Source: Geomonas azotofigens (lineage in GTDB: Bacteria; Desulfobacterota; Desulfuromonadia; Geobacterales; Geobacteraceae). From it: 64,000 nt of DNA. The notes beneath the pieces are model-generated. The model had not been told where the DNA came from, did not search any database, and saw nothing but the letters and a program-made list of their open reading frames with translations. This document shows positions 38,654-46,417 of this stretch, one piece after another; positions within the stretch are counted from its first letter, which is position 1; each line of letters opens with the position of its first letter. The stretch covers positions 930,001 through 994,000 of the forward strand of contig NZ_JAHLME010000001.1 in assembly GCF_018919395.1 (NCBI RefSeq). The letters are read 5' to 3'. The position numbers and the translations under genes were made by a program.

Positions 38654-40024
38654 ATGCGCAGAGCGAAAATAATGGTCGTCGACGATGAGCACCTGATCCG
38701 CTGGTCCCTTGAGCAGAACCTCAAGAAGCAAGGCTACGAGGTCTGCACCGCGGGGACCGGCGAGGACGCGCTCAGGATCGCCCGGGACGAGCAGCCCGAG
38801 CTGGTGCTGCTGGATTACCATCTCCCGGGTATCAACGGCCTCGAGGTTCTGCAGCGGCTCAAGGAGATCGACGAAGAGATCCTGGTGATCATGGTGACCG
38901 CCCAGGGAGGCCTGGAGACCGCGGTTAACACCATGCGCCACGGGGCCTACGACTACATCAACAAGCCCTTCAATCTCGACGAGATGGCGCTGGTGGTCAG
39001 GAAGGCCCTGGAGACCTCCGAGTTGCGCCGCGAGGTGGTCCAGCTAAGAAGCGAGCACAAGAAACAGGGCCCCCCCAAGATCCTCGGGAACTCCAAGCAC
39101 ATGAAGAACGTGCTGGAGATGATGGCCAAGGTCGCCAAGAGCGACGCTTCCACCGTCTTGGTGCAGGGTGAGTCCGGGACCGGCAAGGAGCTGGTGGCGA
39201 AGTACATCCACTACGAGTCCGCCCGCGCCGACAAGCCCTTCGTGGCCATCAACTGCGCGGCCGTCCCCTCCACCCTCCTGGAGAGCGAGCTCTTCGGCCA
39301 TGAGAAGGGGGCCTTCACCGACGCCAAGACCTCCAAGAAAGGTCTCTTCGAGCTGGCCGACGGCGGTACCGTGTTCCTCGACGAGATCGGGGACATGGAG
39401 GTCGGCATGCAGGCGAAGCTGCTGCGCTTTTTGGAAGACCGCACCTTCCGGCGCATCGGCGGCTCCAAGGTGATCCCGGTCGACGTGAGGATCATCTCGG
39501 CGACCAACAAGGACCTGATGAAGGCGATCGAGGACAAGTCCTTCAGGAACGACCTCTACTACCGGCTCCAGGTGATCCCGATCTTCCTCCCGGCCCTGCG
39601 CGAGCGCAAGGAGGACATCCTGGTGCTGGCCAACCACTTCATCGACGTCTTCTCCAAGGAGTTCGGCAAGCCGACCAAGGGGATCTCCAGCATGGCGGAG
39701 AAACTCCTCGTCGAGTACAACTGGCCGGGCAACATCCGCGAGCTGAAGAACGTCATCGAGCGCGCCATCATCCTGGGCAACGACGAGAACCTGCTCCTGG
39801 AGAACCTGCCGCTGGAGATCGTGGCCAAGGCGTCGCAGGTGACCGTGCCGCTCACGACCTTCAAGCTCCCGCCCGAGGGGATCGACATCGAGGAGGTGGA
39901 GCGCGAGCTGATCAAGCAGTCCCTGGAGATGACCGACTGGAACCAGTCCAAGGCGGCCAAGAAGCTGAACCTCGGCATCGACGCGTTCCGTTACCGTATG
40001 AAGAAATTCGGCTTCCTGAAGTAG
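38654..40024 (+). CDS. Sigma-54-dependent response regulator (NtrC family)
   Basis: A 456-residue activator. The receiver (about 1-120) has its phospho-aspartate in V-L-L-D-Y-H-L-P-G. The AAA+ domain (about 140-375) has Walker A G-E-S-G-T-G-K-E and the sigma-54 contact loop G-A-F-T-D-A at residues 219-224. A Fis-type helix-turn-helix (about 412-456, N-Q-S-K-A-A-K-K-L-N-L-G) ends it. The loop has Asp where the classical motif has Gly (GAFTGA); this variant occurs in other family members. It should answer to the c-haem kinase just upstream and activate sigma-54 promoters; one exact sigma-54 promoter in the window lies at 58861, before the 12-haem cytochrome. AAGGAGCCGCC precedes ATG 38654. Confidence 0.96.
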   Translation: MRRAKIMVVDDEHLIRWSLEQNLKKQGYEVCTAGTGEDALRIARDEQPELVLLDYHLPGINGLEVLQRLKEIDEEILVIMVTAQGGLETAVNTMRHGAYDYINKPFNLDEMALVVRKALETSELRREVVQLRSEHKKQGPPKILGNSKHMKNVLEMMAKVAKSDASTVLVQGESGTGKELVAKYIHYESARADKPFVAINCAAVPSTLLESELFGHEKGAFTDAKTSKKGLFELADGGTVFLDEIGDMEVGMQAKLLRFLEDRTFRRIGGSKVIPVDVRIISATNKDLMKAIEDKSFRNDLYYRLQVIPIFLPALRERKEDILVLANHFIDVFSKEFGKPTKGISSMAEKLLVEYNWPGNIRELKNVIERAIILGNDENLLLENLPLEIVAKASQVTVPLTTFKLPPEGIDIEEVERELIKQSLEMTDWNQSKAAKKLNLGIDAFRYRMKKFGFLK

Positions 40025-40088
40025 GAGCCATCCCCGGAGGTTGCCCTGCGCCCCCAGGGGTGCCAGACCACAGCAGTTGGTGCACGTG

Positions 40089-41702
40089 ATGCAGCCGAAA
40101 CCGAGGACCCACAGCGAAACCGAGCGCCCTGGCAGATTTTCTGCCGGGGCGTTGTTCGTCCCGCTGGCGCTGGCGACGCTTTTCGCCGCACCGTCCCTCG
40201 CCGGCGCCTCCTATCCCGAGCCCGCGGCGCCCGTCGCGACCCTCCCCTCCCAACCGGACATCTTCCCCCTGCAACTGCCGGGACTTCCCCTGCTGGCACC
40301 GCTCCCCGGCGCTCCCCCGGTCCGCACCGAGTTTAGGACCGCCTTTCCCGCCCAGACCTGGAACGGCGTGCGCGAGCCGGGTCCCTTCTGCGTGCTGCAG
40401 CGAGGCGAGTTTGGCGGCAACGGCTACAAGCTCCTGGCGGAGATGGGTGACCTCCAACTGCAGCAGACCGCGAACACGCTGCGGGAGGTGCGCGGCCGCG
40501 GCGGGCACTTCTCCCTGCTGACCGGGAACTCCGGCAACCGGGCCGCCCTGGAAACCTTTGCCACCTCGGGGGCGCGCGGGGAGGGGGGCGACGATACCCT
40601 GGTCGGGGCGACCGGGGAGCTGTCGCTTCTGGACCAGAGCGCCCGTTTCAAGACCATCTTCCTCTCCGGCCGCAAGTCGCTGGACCGGGAGGGGCGCTGG
40701 CCCACCGCCGGCGCCAGGCGCGGGGACGTGGTCGGTTTCGTGGCGCAGCTCGATCCGCTGAAGGGGAGGCTCGCCGCGGAGGCGGAATACGATTATTCAA
40801 GCTACGACGCCAACACCGCCGACCTGGTTTCGCCCCTCCACGACAGCGCCTACCGTCTGAAACTCTCCGGTGGATTCGGACCCAGCCGCTACACCGCGCT
40901 CTACGAACGCACCGGGCCGAGGTACCGGCTCATGAACGACGGCCCCACGCGCGACCGCCAGGGGGGAACTCTCGGTGTGGAGACCGTGCTAGCCGCCCAC
41001 GTCTTCGATGTGAAGCTGTCCCGCTACAACGACAACCTGGAAAACGACCCGCTTTCTCCCAGGCTGTACCGTTACGAGGGGGTGTTCGACTACCGGTTCC
41101 ACGGGGTGAGGGCGCTCCCCCTCGCGCTGCAGTACAAGAAGAGCTTCATCGACAGCGCAAGGGAGCCGCTCGGCTCGCTCCCCAAGGAGGTGGCGGAGGA
41201 TGCGGTATCCGGGCAGGTGAACTTCCTGGCGGGGAGTTGGGACGTGGGGCTGCGCGGCGGGATGTCGCAGCGCACCGACCGGTTGCGTCAGCAAAGGGAG
41301 ATGGCCACCACCAGCGTCGGGTTCCTCCCCAAGTTCTCGGCCGGCGGGTTCACCCTGGCGCCCGATCTCTCCTTGAAGAGGATCATGGATTTTACCGCTG
41401 CGCAGCGCACCGACCAGTACGCGCTGAACTTGGGGCTGACCGGAAAGCTGCTGGAGAAAAGGCTCGATTACGAGTTGAAGGGGGGCTACAAGCGTGAGTG
41501 CACGGGAGCGCCGGGAACCGGCAAGGAGGTACTCGGGGCCAAGTTGAAGGCCGTGTATCCCTTGGCCCCTTTCTTCAACTGGAGCCGGTACACCAGCCTG
41601 GGGGTGAAAGGCGAGTACAACGAAATTAACAACTTCACCGAGGATCGCAGGGAGAACGATTTCTCCCTGCTGATCTCTCTGGATGGCGGGAGCTTCTTAT
41701 AA
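40089..41702 (+). CDS. Predicted outer-membrane beta-barrel protein
   Basis: A 537-residue protein with a signal peptide (about residues 18-45, hydrophobic core F-V-P-L-A-L-A-T-L-F-A) after a long basic N terminus. The body from about 120 onward alternates polar and hydrophobic residues with many Tyr, Arg and Gly, in strands of 9-12 residues, as in outer-membrane barrels. It ends S-L-L-I-S-L-D-G-G-S-F-L. No named family is recognised. The start is uncertain: ATG 40089 or GTG 40086; no good ribosome site is seen at either, and the frame is open to 40041. It follows the response regulator by 64 bases and may be in its operon. Confidence 0.7.
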   Translation: MQPKPRTHSETERPGRFSAGALFVPLALATLFAAPSLAGASYPEPAAPVATLPSQPDIFPLQLPGLPLLAPLPGAPPVRTEFRTAFPAQTWNGVREPGPFCVLQRGEFGGNGYKLLAEMGDLQLQQTANTLREVRGRGGHFSLLTGNSGNRAALETFATSGARGEGGDDTLVGATGELSLLDQSARFKTIFLSGRKSLDREGRWPTAGARRGDVVGFVAQLDPLKGRLAAEAEYDYSSYDANTADLVSPLHDSAYRLKLSGGFGPSRYTALYERTGPRYRLMNDGPTRDRQGGTLGVETVLAAHVFDVKLSRYNDNLENDPLSPRLYRYEGVFDYRFHGVRALPLALQYKKSFIDSAREPLGSLPKEVAEDAVSGQVNFLAGSWDVGLRGGMSQRTDRLRQQREMATTSVGFLPKFSAGGFTLAPDLSLKRIMDFTAAQRTDQYALNLGLTGKLLEKRLDYELKGGYKRECTGAPGTGKEVLGAKLKAVYPLAPFFNWSRYTSLGVKGEYNEINNFTEDRRENDFSLLISLDGGSFL

Positions 41703-41713
41703 GGGAGGTGGTC

Positions 41714-41742
41714 CATATCCCCTCTCCCGGGGGGAGAGGGAT
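41714..41742. repeat. GC-rich palindrome between convergent genes
   Basis: CCCCTCTCCCGGGGGGAGAGGG is a compact hairpin of the dispersed CCCTCTCCC/GGGAGAGGG type, positioned where a terminator would be expected; it has no T run. Confidence 0.6.
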
Positions 41743-41754
41743 CTCTGGCGCCTC

Positions 41755-42861
41755 TCAGATTTTTACCAGTTCATAGTCCCTAGTGCCGATGCCGATCTTC
41801 TCGGCGTGCTCCAGTTGCACCTCCCAGTCGATCTCGGGGTGCACGCCGCGGAACTTGTCGCCGCCGGGCTCATGGCCGCTGGCGAGCGCGGTGTCCTGGT
41901 TGCCGCGGGCGTTGTTGACCAGGTCCGCGCAGGCCTGGTCCAGCGCCACCGGGTCGGCCGAGGCGCAGATGCCGATGTCGTTCACGATGGGGGCGTCGGC
42001 GTGCCCGTAGCAGTCGCAGGCGGGCGAGACCTGGGTGATGAAGTTCAGGAACAGGGTCTTGCCCTGTTTCCCGAAGAGGGCGCCCTTGGCGTATTCCGCC
42101 ATCTTGCGCATGACCAGGGACGCGCTCTCGTTCCACTGGATGTTGATCGCCTTCCGCTGGCACGCGGTGATGCAGCGGCTGCACCCCACGCAGGCGGCCG
42201 GGTCGATCTGGGCCTTCCCCTCGAGGATGGCAATGGCGGCGTGGGCGCAGGATTTCAGGCAGACGCCGCAGCCGTTGCAGAAGCGCTCCGCCACCTTGGG
42301 CGCCACCGTGGAGTGCTGCTGCATCTTGCCGGTGCGGCTGGAACACCCCATGCCGAGGTTTTTCAGCGTCCCGCCGAACCCGGTCAGTTCGTGGCACTTG
42401 AAATGGGAGACCGCGAGGAGCGCGTCCGCTTCCAGGATCTCGGCGCCGATGTTCACGGTCTTCAGGATCTCGCCGTCGACCTGCACGTCCTTGGCGTTAT
42501 GCCCTTTGAGGCCGTCGCACATGATGAGGGGGGCGTTGACCACAGCGTAGGCGAAGCCGTTCTCGACGGCGCAGGCCAGCGCGGAGACCGCCTCCTTCCT
42601 TTCGCCCGGATAGAGGGTGGAGGAGTCGGTCAGAAACGGTTTTCCCTCCAGCGCCTTGATCTCGTCGACCACGCGGCGCAGGAAGATCGGGCGGATGAAG
42701 GTGTGGTTGCCCCGCTCCCCGAAGTGGACCTTGACGGCGACCAGGTCGCCGGCGGCCACGCTCTGGGCGAGCCCCGCCTGCCGCATCAGGCGACCGATCT
42801 TGCCGAACAGGTTCTCCTTGACCCCCGCCCTCATGTCCGCGAAAAACACCTTGCTCTTCAT
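41755..42861 (-). CDS. DUF362 protein with two 4Fe-4S clusters
   Basis: A 368-residue protein. DUF362 parts (start M-K-S-K-V-F-F-A-D-M-R; D-S-S-T-L-Y-P-G) flank a ferredoxin insert around residues 188-232, with C-N-G-C-G-V-C-L-K-S-C and C-V-G-C-S-R-C-I-T-A-C, two complete cluster motifs. There is no signal or membrane segment, so it is a cytoplasmic electron carrier or enzyme of unknown substrate, common in strict anaerobes. The start is ATG 42861 because AGGAGGGGAAGC lies directly upstream; the frame is open 78 bases further without a ribosome site. It appears monocistronic. Confidence 0.9.
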   Translation of the reverse strand: MKSKVFFADMRAGVKENLFGKIGRLMRQAGLAQSVAAGDLVAVKVHFGERGNHTFIRPIFLRRVVDEIKALEGKPFLTDSSTLYPGERKEAVSALACAVENGFAYAVVNAPLIMCDGLKGHNAKDVQVDGEILKTVNIGAEILEADALLAVSHFKCHELTGFGGTLKNLGMGCSSRTGKMQQHSTVAPKVAERFCNGCGVCLKSCAHAAIAILEGKAQIDPAACVGCSRCITACQRKAINIQWNESASLVMRKMAEYAKGALFGKQGKTLFLNFITQVSPACDCYGHADAPIVNDIGICASADPVALDQACADLVNNARGNQDTALASGHEPGGDKFRGVHPEIDWEVQLEHAEKIGIGTRDYELVKI

Positions 42862-43174
42862 AAGCTTCCCCTCCTTTACACGATACCCATAAGACGATCT
42901 GCGATTGGTATCACATATCGCCGGCCAATTCAACAGCACGTAACTTTTTCTTGCTCTGGCCGTAAAATATGTTATTTATTAAAAATTCTCAGGGTAGTCC
43001 GCTCGCTGAAAACGGGAACGACGCTTCAGGAGCGGCATCACGGCCGCCGGCCGCAGGCAGGGCTTGGGGCGGAGGCGCCCCGCAAACCATTAAAAATTCG
43101 GCCCCCGAGGCCGCCGCGTCCGCCCCAGTCACCAGGCAGGAGCACGCGGAGCCGGGAACGATAAAGGAGTACCG
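42862..43174. other. 313-base divergent spacer
   Basis: It lies between the DUF362 gene (minus) and the pseudo-receiver gene (plus), so it must carry both promoters. It is AT-rich around 42940-42995, then GC-rich. A 69-codon open frame (42969-43178) starts without a ribosome site and is not called. No confident promoter pair was picked. Confidence 0.4.
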
Positions 43175-43912
43175 ATGATCGAATGTGACGAACGAGAACT
43201 CTGGATCATGGGACTGGGCGAGCGGGTGGAGCGCGGCGCCATCGTCTGCAGCTACCTCGCCGAAGGGGGGCACCGCGCCAGGACCGCCAAGGTCTCCGAA
43301 CTTTCCGGTTGCACCCCGAGGGCGATCCTTCTGGACCTCTCCCCCTGGTCCGACGACGGCTGGGGCGTCCTGCTGGCCCTGAAGGAGAACCAGGCGACCC
43401 GCGAGATCCCGATCCTCCCCATGTACCTGAGCGAGATCGGCCAGGTGGGCGCGGTCTTCCCGGTGGCGGGCTTTTTCACCCTCCCCATCGACACGGCGTA
43501 CTTGACCAGGAAGCTGAAGCAGCTGGGGCTGACCGACGAGTCGGATGACTACGACCTGCAGGTGATGCTGGTGACCCGCAAGGGGGAGGAGCAGGTGCAG
43601 CATGCCATCACCAAGCTCGGCTTCGAGGTGGTGAACGCCTATACCGCCAAGGAGGCGGTGGCGCTGGGCACCATCATCCACCCGTACATGATGTTCTGCG
43701 CGCTGATGCTCCCGGACCAGGCCGCCTTCGAGCTCCTTGAGCGTTTCCGGCTCTACCCGCAGACGAGGAACATCCCGTTCTTCGTGCTGCTCAAGGGGGA
43801 GATGAAGGACGGAGAACGTCAGGCCATGAGCCGCAGCATCGAGCACCTGGTGCGCAAGAAATGGCTCACCCGGCAGGAGTTCCTGGCCTACTTCAAGAAG
43901 AGCAAGGAGTAA
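43175..43912 (+). CDS. Tandem pseudo-receiver protein
   Basis: A 245-residue cytoplasmic protein made of two receiver-like folds. The first (about 1-120) has A-I-L-L-D-L-S-P-W where the phospho-aspartate would be, but the conserved Lys-Pro is replaced by T-L-P. The second (about 127-240) has M-M-F-C-A-L-M-L-P-D, with Cys in place of the phospho-aspartate, and ends with L-L-K. Both resemble CheY by strand-helix order but lack a full acidic pocket, so signalling by protein contact rather than phosphorylation is likely. AAAGGAGTACCG precedes ATG 43175. A strong terminator follows; it is monocistronic. No partner is identifiable next to it. Confidence 0.72.
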   Translation: MIECDERELWIMGLGERVERGAIVCSYLAEGGHRARTAKVSELSGCTPRAILLDLSPWSDDGWGVLLALKENQATREIPILPMYLSEIGQVGAVFPVAGFFTLPIDTAYLTRKLKQLGLTDESDDYDLQVMLVTRKGEEQVQHAITKLGFEVVNAYTAKEAVALGTIIHPYMMFCALMLPDQAAFELLERFRLYPQTRNIPFFVLLKGEMKDGERQAMSRSIEHLVRKKWLTRQEFLAYFKKSKE

Positions 43913-43935
43913 CAGGACCGGGGTGGACAAAACAA

Positions 43936-43965
43936 GGGGGGACGGCAAAAGCCGTCCCCCCTTTT
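43936..43965 (+). terminator. Intrinsic terminator of the pseudo-receiver gene
   Basis: GGGGGGACGGC, loop AAAA, GCCGTCCCCCC: a perfect 11-bp stem followed by TTTT. Confidence 0.92.
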
Positions 43966-44117
43966 GCTTTGGCAAAGATTTGCCATTTCGAGTCCTGTGA
44001 GTTGGGACCAAGGAGCCACGCCGGATTGAATAAGGGCATTACGTCCCCCCCCTTTTCCGCGAAGGTTCACCGCGCGGGGGACAGGGGGAGTTGCCCTTCG
44101 CCTCGCTCACGCACGCC

Positions 44118-45122
44118 TCAGCGCCTCCTCCTGATGCTGCACAAAGCGGCGGTGAAGACGGCGCTTCCTGCCAGCAACGTGGCAAGGCCCCACTTGTTCT
44201 CCGAGAGCCAGACCTGTGTGCTGAACCCCTTGGAGCGGGCGTCGAAACGCCCGTGCGCGTGGTACGGCCCGGGTACCGTTTGCCAGAGGTTGGCCGGGCG
44301 GTCCGGCCGCTCCGGCTCGTCGGTCTGCTGAGACTTATAGCCGGTAAGGCCCAGGTAGAGGTCGAGCAGGCCGGCGATGAACTTGTTGCCCCACATGGCC
44401 TTGACCGTCGGAAGCCCCACGTAGATCTCGCGGCGCCGGTGGTGCGAGGCCCAGACGATGGCTTGCGCCGCCACCTCCGGCTGGTAGATGGGGGGGACCG
44501 GCTGCGGCCGGTTGGGGAGCCGCGACTCCACCCAATCGAACTGCGGCGTGTTCATGGCGGGTAGTTGCACCATGGTGAGGTGCACCCGGCTCTTCGCGTG
44601 GATCAGTTCGCACCGGATCGAGTCGGTGAAGCCCCTCATGCCGTGTTTCGCGCCGCAGTAGGCCGACTGCAGCGGGATGCTCCGCTCCGAGAGCGCCGAT
44701 CCCACCTGGATCACCATGCCCCGGTCGCGCGGCAGCATCCGCTTCAGCGCCGCCATGGTGCCGTGCACCGCGCCGAGGTAGGTCACCTCGGTGACCCGTC
44801 TGAACTCCTCAGGGGTCATCTGGTCAAAGGGGGAGAACACCGAGGTCATGGCGTTGTTGACCCAGACGTCGATGGGGCCGAACTCCCGCTCGACCTCCTC
44901 CGCCGCCTCTTCTATGCGCTGCGCGTCCGCCACGTCCCCCACCAGTACCAGCCCTTTTCCCCCCAGCTGTTCCACCTCAGCTTTGGCCGCCTCCAGTCGC
45001 TCCTGGTTCCTGGCAAAAAGCCCTATGCTCGCCCCCTCGCGCGCGAAAGCCTGTGCGATCGCCCGCCCCAACCCTGCTGAAGCACCGGTCACTACAACCA
45101 CTCTTTTCTCGACTGACGCCAC
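44118..45122 (-). CDS. SDR family oxidoreductase with C-terminal membrane helix
   Basis: A 334-residue protein. It has a classical short-chain dehydrogenase fold with cofactor motif T-G-A-S-A-G-L-G near residue 12, N-N-A-M near 88, and the catalytic Ser and Y-C-G-A-K (Tyr/Lys) around 142-160. A C-terminal extension of about 70 residues ends with a hydrophobic helix (W-G-L-A-T-L-L-A-G-S-A-V-F-T-A) and a basic tail, so it is probably anchored to the inner membrane. The substrate is unknown. GTG 45122 was chosen since AAGGGG lies 6 bases upstream and the Rossmann fold follows at once; a GTG at 45194 in the same frame has no ribosome site. Confidence 0.88.
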   Translation of the reverse strand: MASVEKRVVVVTGASAGLGRAIAQAFAREGASIGLFARNQERLEAAKAEVEQLGGKGLVLVGDVADAQRIEEAAEEVEREFGPIDVWVNNAMTSVFSPFDQMTPEEFRRVTEVTYLGAVHGTMAALKRMLPRDRGMVIQVGSALSERSIPLQSAYCGAKHGMRGFTDSIRCELIHAKSRVHLTMVQLPAMNTPQFDWVESRLPNRPQPVPPIYQPEVAAQAIVWASHHRRREIYVGLPTVKAMWGNKFIAGLLDLYLGLTGYKSQQTDEPERPDRPANLWQTVPGPYHAHGRFDARSKGFSTQVWLSENKWGLATLLAGSAVFTAALCSIRRRR

Positions 45123-45247
45123 GGTAGCCCCCTTCGTCCCGCCATCTCGCAGGTGGCGAGGCTGTTCATTGGTATTGGCCAATGCGACGCCCACTAGAAT
45201 ACCAGATGTGTCGTCTGCAATAGGGGCTGGGCAGTTGATTTAGCACG

Positions 45248-45278
45248 AAAAAAAAGGGCCGCTGCTGCGGCCCTTTTT
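45248..45278. terminator. Intrinsic terminator (bidirectional) after pal
   Basis: AGGGCCGC, loop TGCT, GCGGCCCT, flanked by eight A on the left and five T on the right. It ends the pal transcript on the minus strand. Confidence 0.88.
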
Positions 45279-45302
45279 CGATACGTAATACTGGCTGTCG
45301 TT

Positions 45303-45899
45303 CTACTTGTTGATGCTGAACTCGTCCCGCCTGTTCTTGGACCAGGCGGCCTCGTCGTGGCCGGAGACGGCGGGCTTCTCCTCGCCGTAGCCGATGGTGG
45401 AGAGGCGGCTGGCGGGGATCCCCAGGGCGACCAGGTATTTCATGGCGGCCTGGGCGCGGCGCTCGCTCAGGGCGAGGTTGTACTCGTCGGAGCCGCGTTC
45501 GTCGCAGTTCCCCTCGATGCGGATCTTCACGTTGCTCCCCTTGAGCTTGGCGTAATTGTCGGTCAGGGTCTTCCTGGCCGCATCGCTCAGCACATCGGAG
45601 TCGAAGTCGAAATAGATCTTCTCCAGGGCGCCGACGAGGGCCGCTTCCTTCTGGGTGAGCGGCGCGGGCTGCGACTGGATCGGCTCCGCCTTGATGGCTG
45701 TCGACGGCAGCGCGGTCGTGGTCGGCGTGGCCTGGGAGACGGGCGCGGGAGCCTGAACCGGGGCGGGCGCCGCCTGCTGGGTGGTCGCGGACGGTGCGAC
45801 GGCCTGGTCGGACTTGACGGCCTGCTGCTTGGCGCAGCCGCTGACGATGAATACGCCGGTGCAAAGAACCGGCACGAGCCGCTTCAGAATGTTTTTCAT
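45303..45899 (-). CDS. pal: Peptidoglycan-associated lipoprotein (OmpA-type)
   Basis: A 198-residue lipoprotein with lipobox V-S-G-C (Cys22 after cleavage). A Pro/Ala/Gln-rich linker (about 30-85) precedes an OmpA/Pal peptidoglycan-binding domain (about 90-195): I-Y-F-D-F-D-S, G-N-C-D-E-R-G-S-D-E-Y-N-L-A-L-S-E-R-R-A, which holds the diaminopimelate-binding residues. It ties the outer membrane to the wall. GGGAGGACTCC precedes ATG 45899. tolQRAB-pal genes are not adjacent, unlike the usual arrangement, so it could be an extra OmpA-type lipoprotein rather than the Tol partner. Confidence 0.9.
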   Translation of the reverse strand: MKNILKRLVPVLCTGVFIVSGCAKQQAVKSDQAVAPSATTQQAAPAPVQAPAPVSQATPTTTALPSTAIKAEPIQSQPAPLTQKEAALVGALEKIYFDFDSDVLSDAARKTLTDNYAKLKGSNVKIRIEGNCDERGSDEYNLALSERRAQAAMKYLVALGIPASRLSTIGYGEEKPAVSGHDEAAWSKNRRDEFSINK

Positions 45900-46010
45900 G
45901 GAGTCCTCCCTTTATGCTTTGGTGATAGTGGACGCGACGGAGCGCGCGGACGCGAAGGCCGCGGTTCTTTCACTGTGGTGATCGAAAAATCGTTGCTTCG
46001 GTAGCGGATG

Positions 46011-46346
46011 TCAAACAGCGGGGGCAGGGGGCGCCCGGGAAAGATTCGAGAAAAGCGGGGAGGCTGCCACGCCGCGGAAGACGGGCGGGCACGAGGTATG
46101 GAAGACGGTGTGGACAACGGGCTCGCAGCCGCGCGCCAGTTCGGCCGGGAAGTGATCCAGGGCCTTCTTGACCATGCTCTGGTGCGACTTCTTGAACTGC
46201 TCCTCGATGTAGGCGCGGGGTTTCGGCTTGGGATGGTTTGGGCGCGACAGGTCCGGTCCCCGCATCCCGAACGCGAGGATGCAGATCGAGGTGATGCAGG
46301 TGGCCAGTAACAGCAGGCTTTTATGGCTAAGAGTCTTTTTGATCAT
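46011..46346 (-). CDS. Small hypothetical protein with N-terminal hydrophobic helix
   Basis: A 111-residue frame with a signal or anchor helix (K-S-L-L-L-L-A-T-C-I-T-S-I-C-I-L-A-F) and a basic, His- and Pro-containing remainder. No domain is recognised. ATG 46346 has no clear ribosome site. The coding case rests on the credible signal peptide, its position between two minus-strand genes, and the absence of another frame there. If real it is an envelope protein of unknown role. Confidence 0.5.
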   Translation of the reverse strand: MIKKTLSHKSLLLLATCITSICILAFGMRGPDLSRPNHPKPKPRAYIEEQFKKSHQSMVKKALDHFPAELARGCEPVVHTVFHTSCPPVFRGVAASPLFSNLSRAPPAPAV

Positions 46347-46417
46347 GGATGACTGTGTGCCGAAAAGGTTGTAGCAAGCAACAGTATATATCCTATCCCT
46401 GCCGGAAAGACAACCAC

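Noticed and set aside
42969-43178. 69-codon plus-strand frame before the pseudo-receiver gene
   Set aside because: It has no ribosome site and Ala/Pro-rich translation without a motif, and it overlaps the start of the next gene, which has a good ribosome site.
45123-45194. GTG 45194 as start of the SDR gene
   Set aside because: It has no ribosome site; GTG 45122 has AAGGGG at good distance and starts directly before the Rossmann fold.
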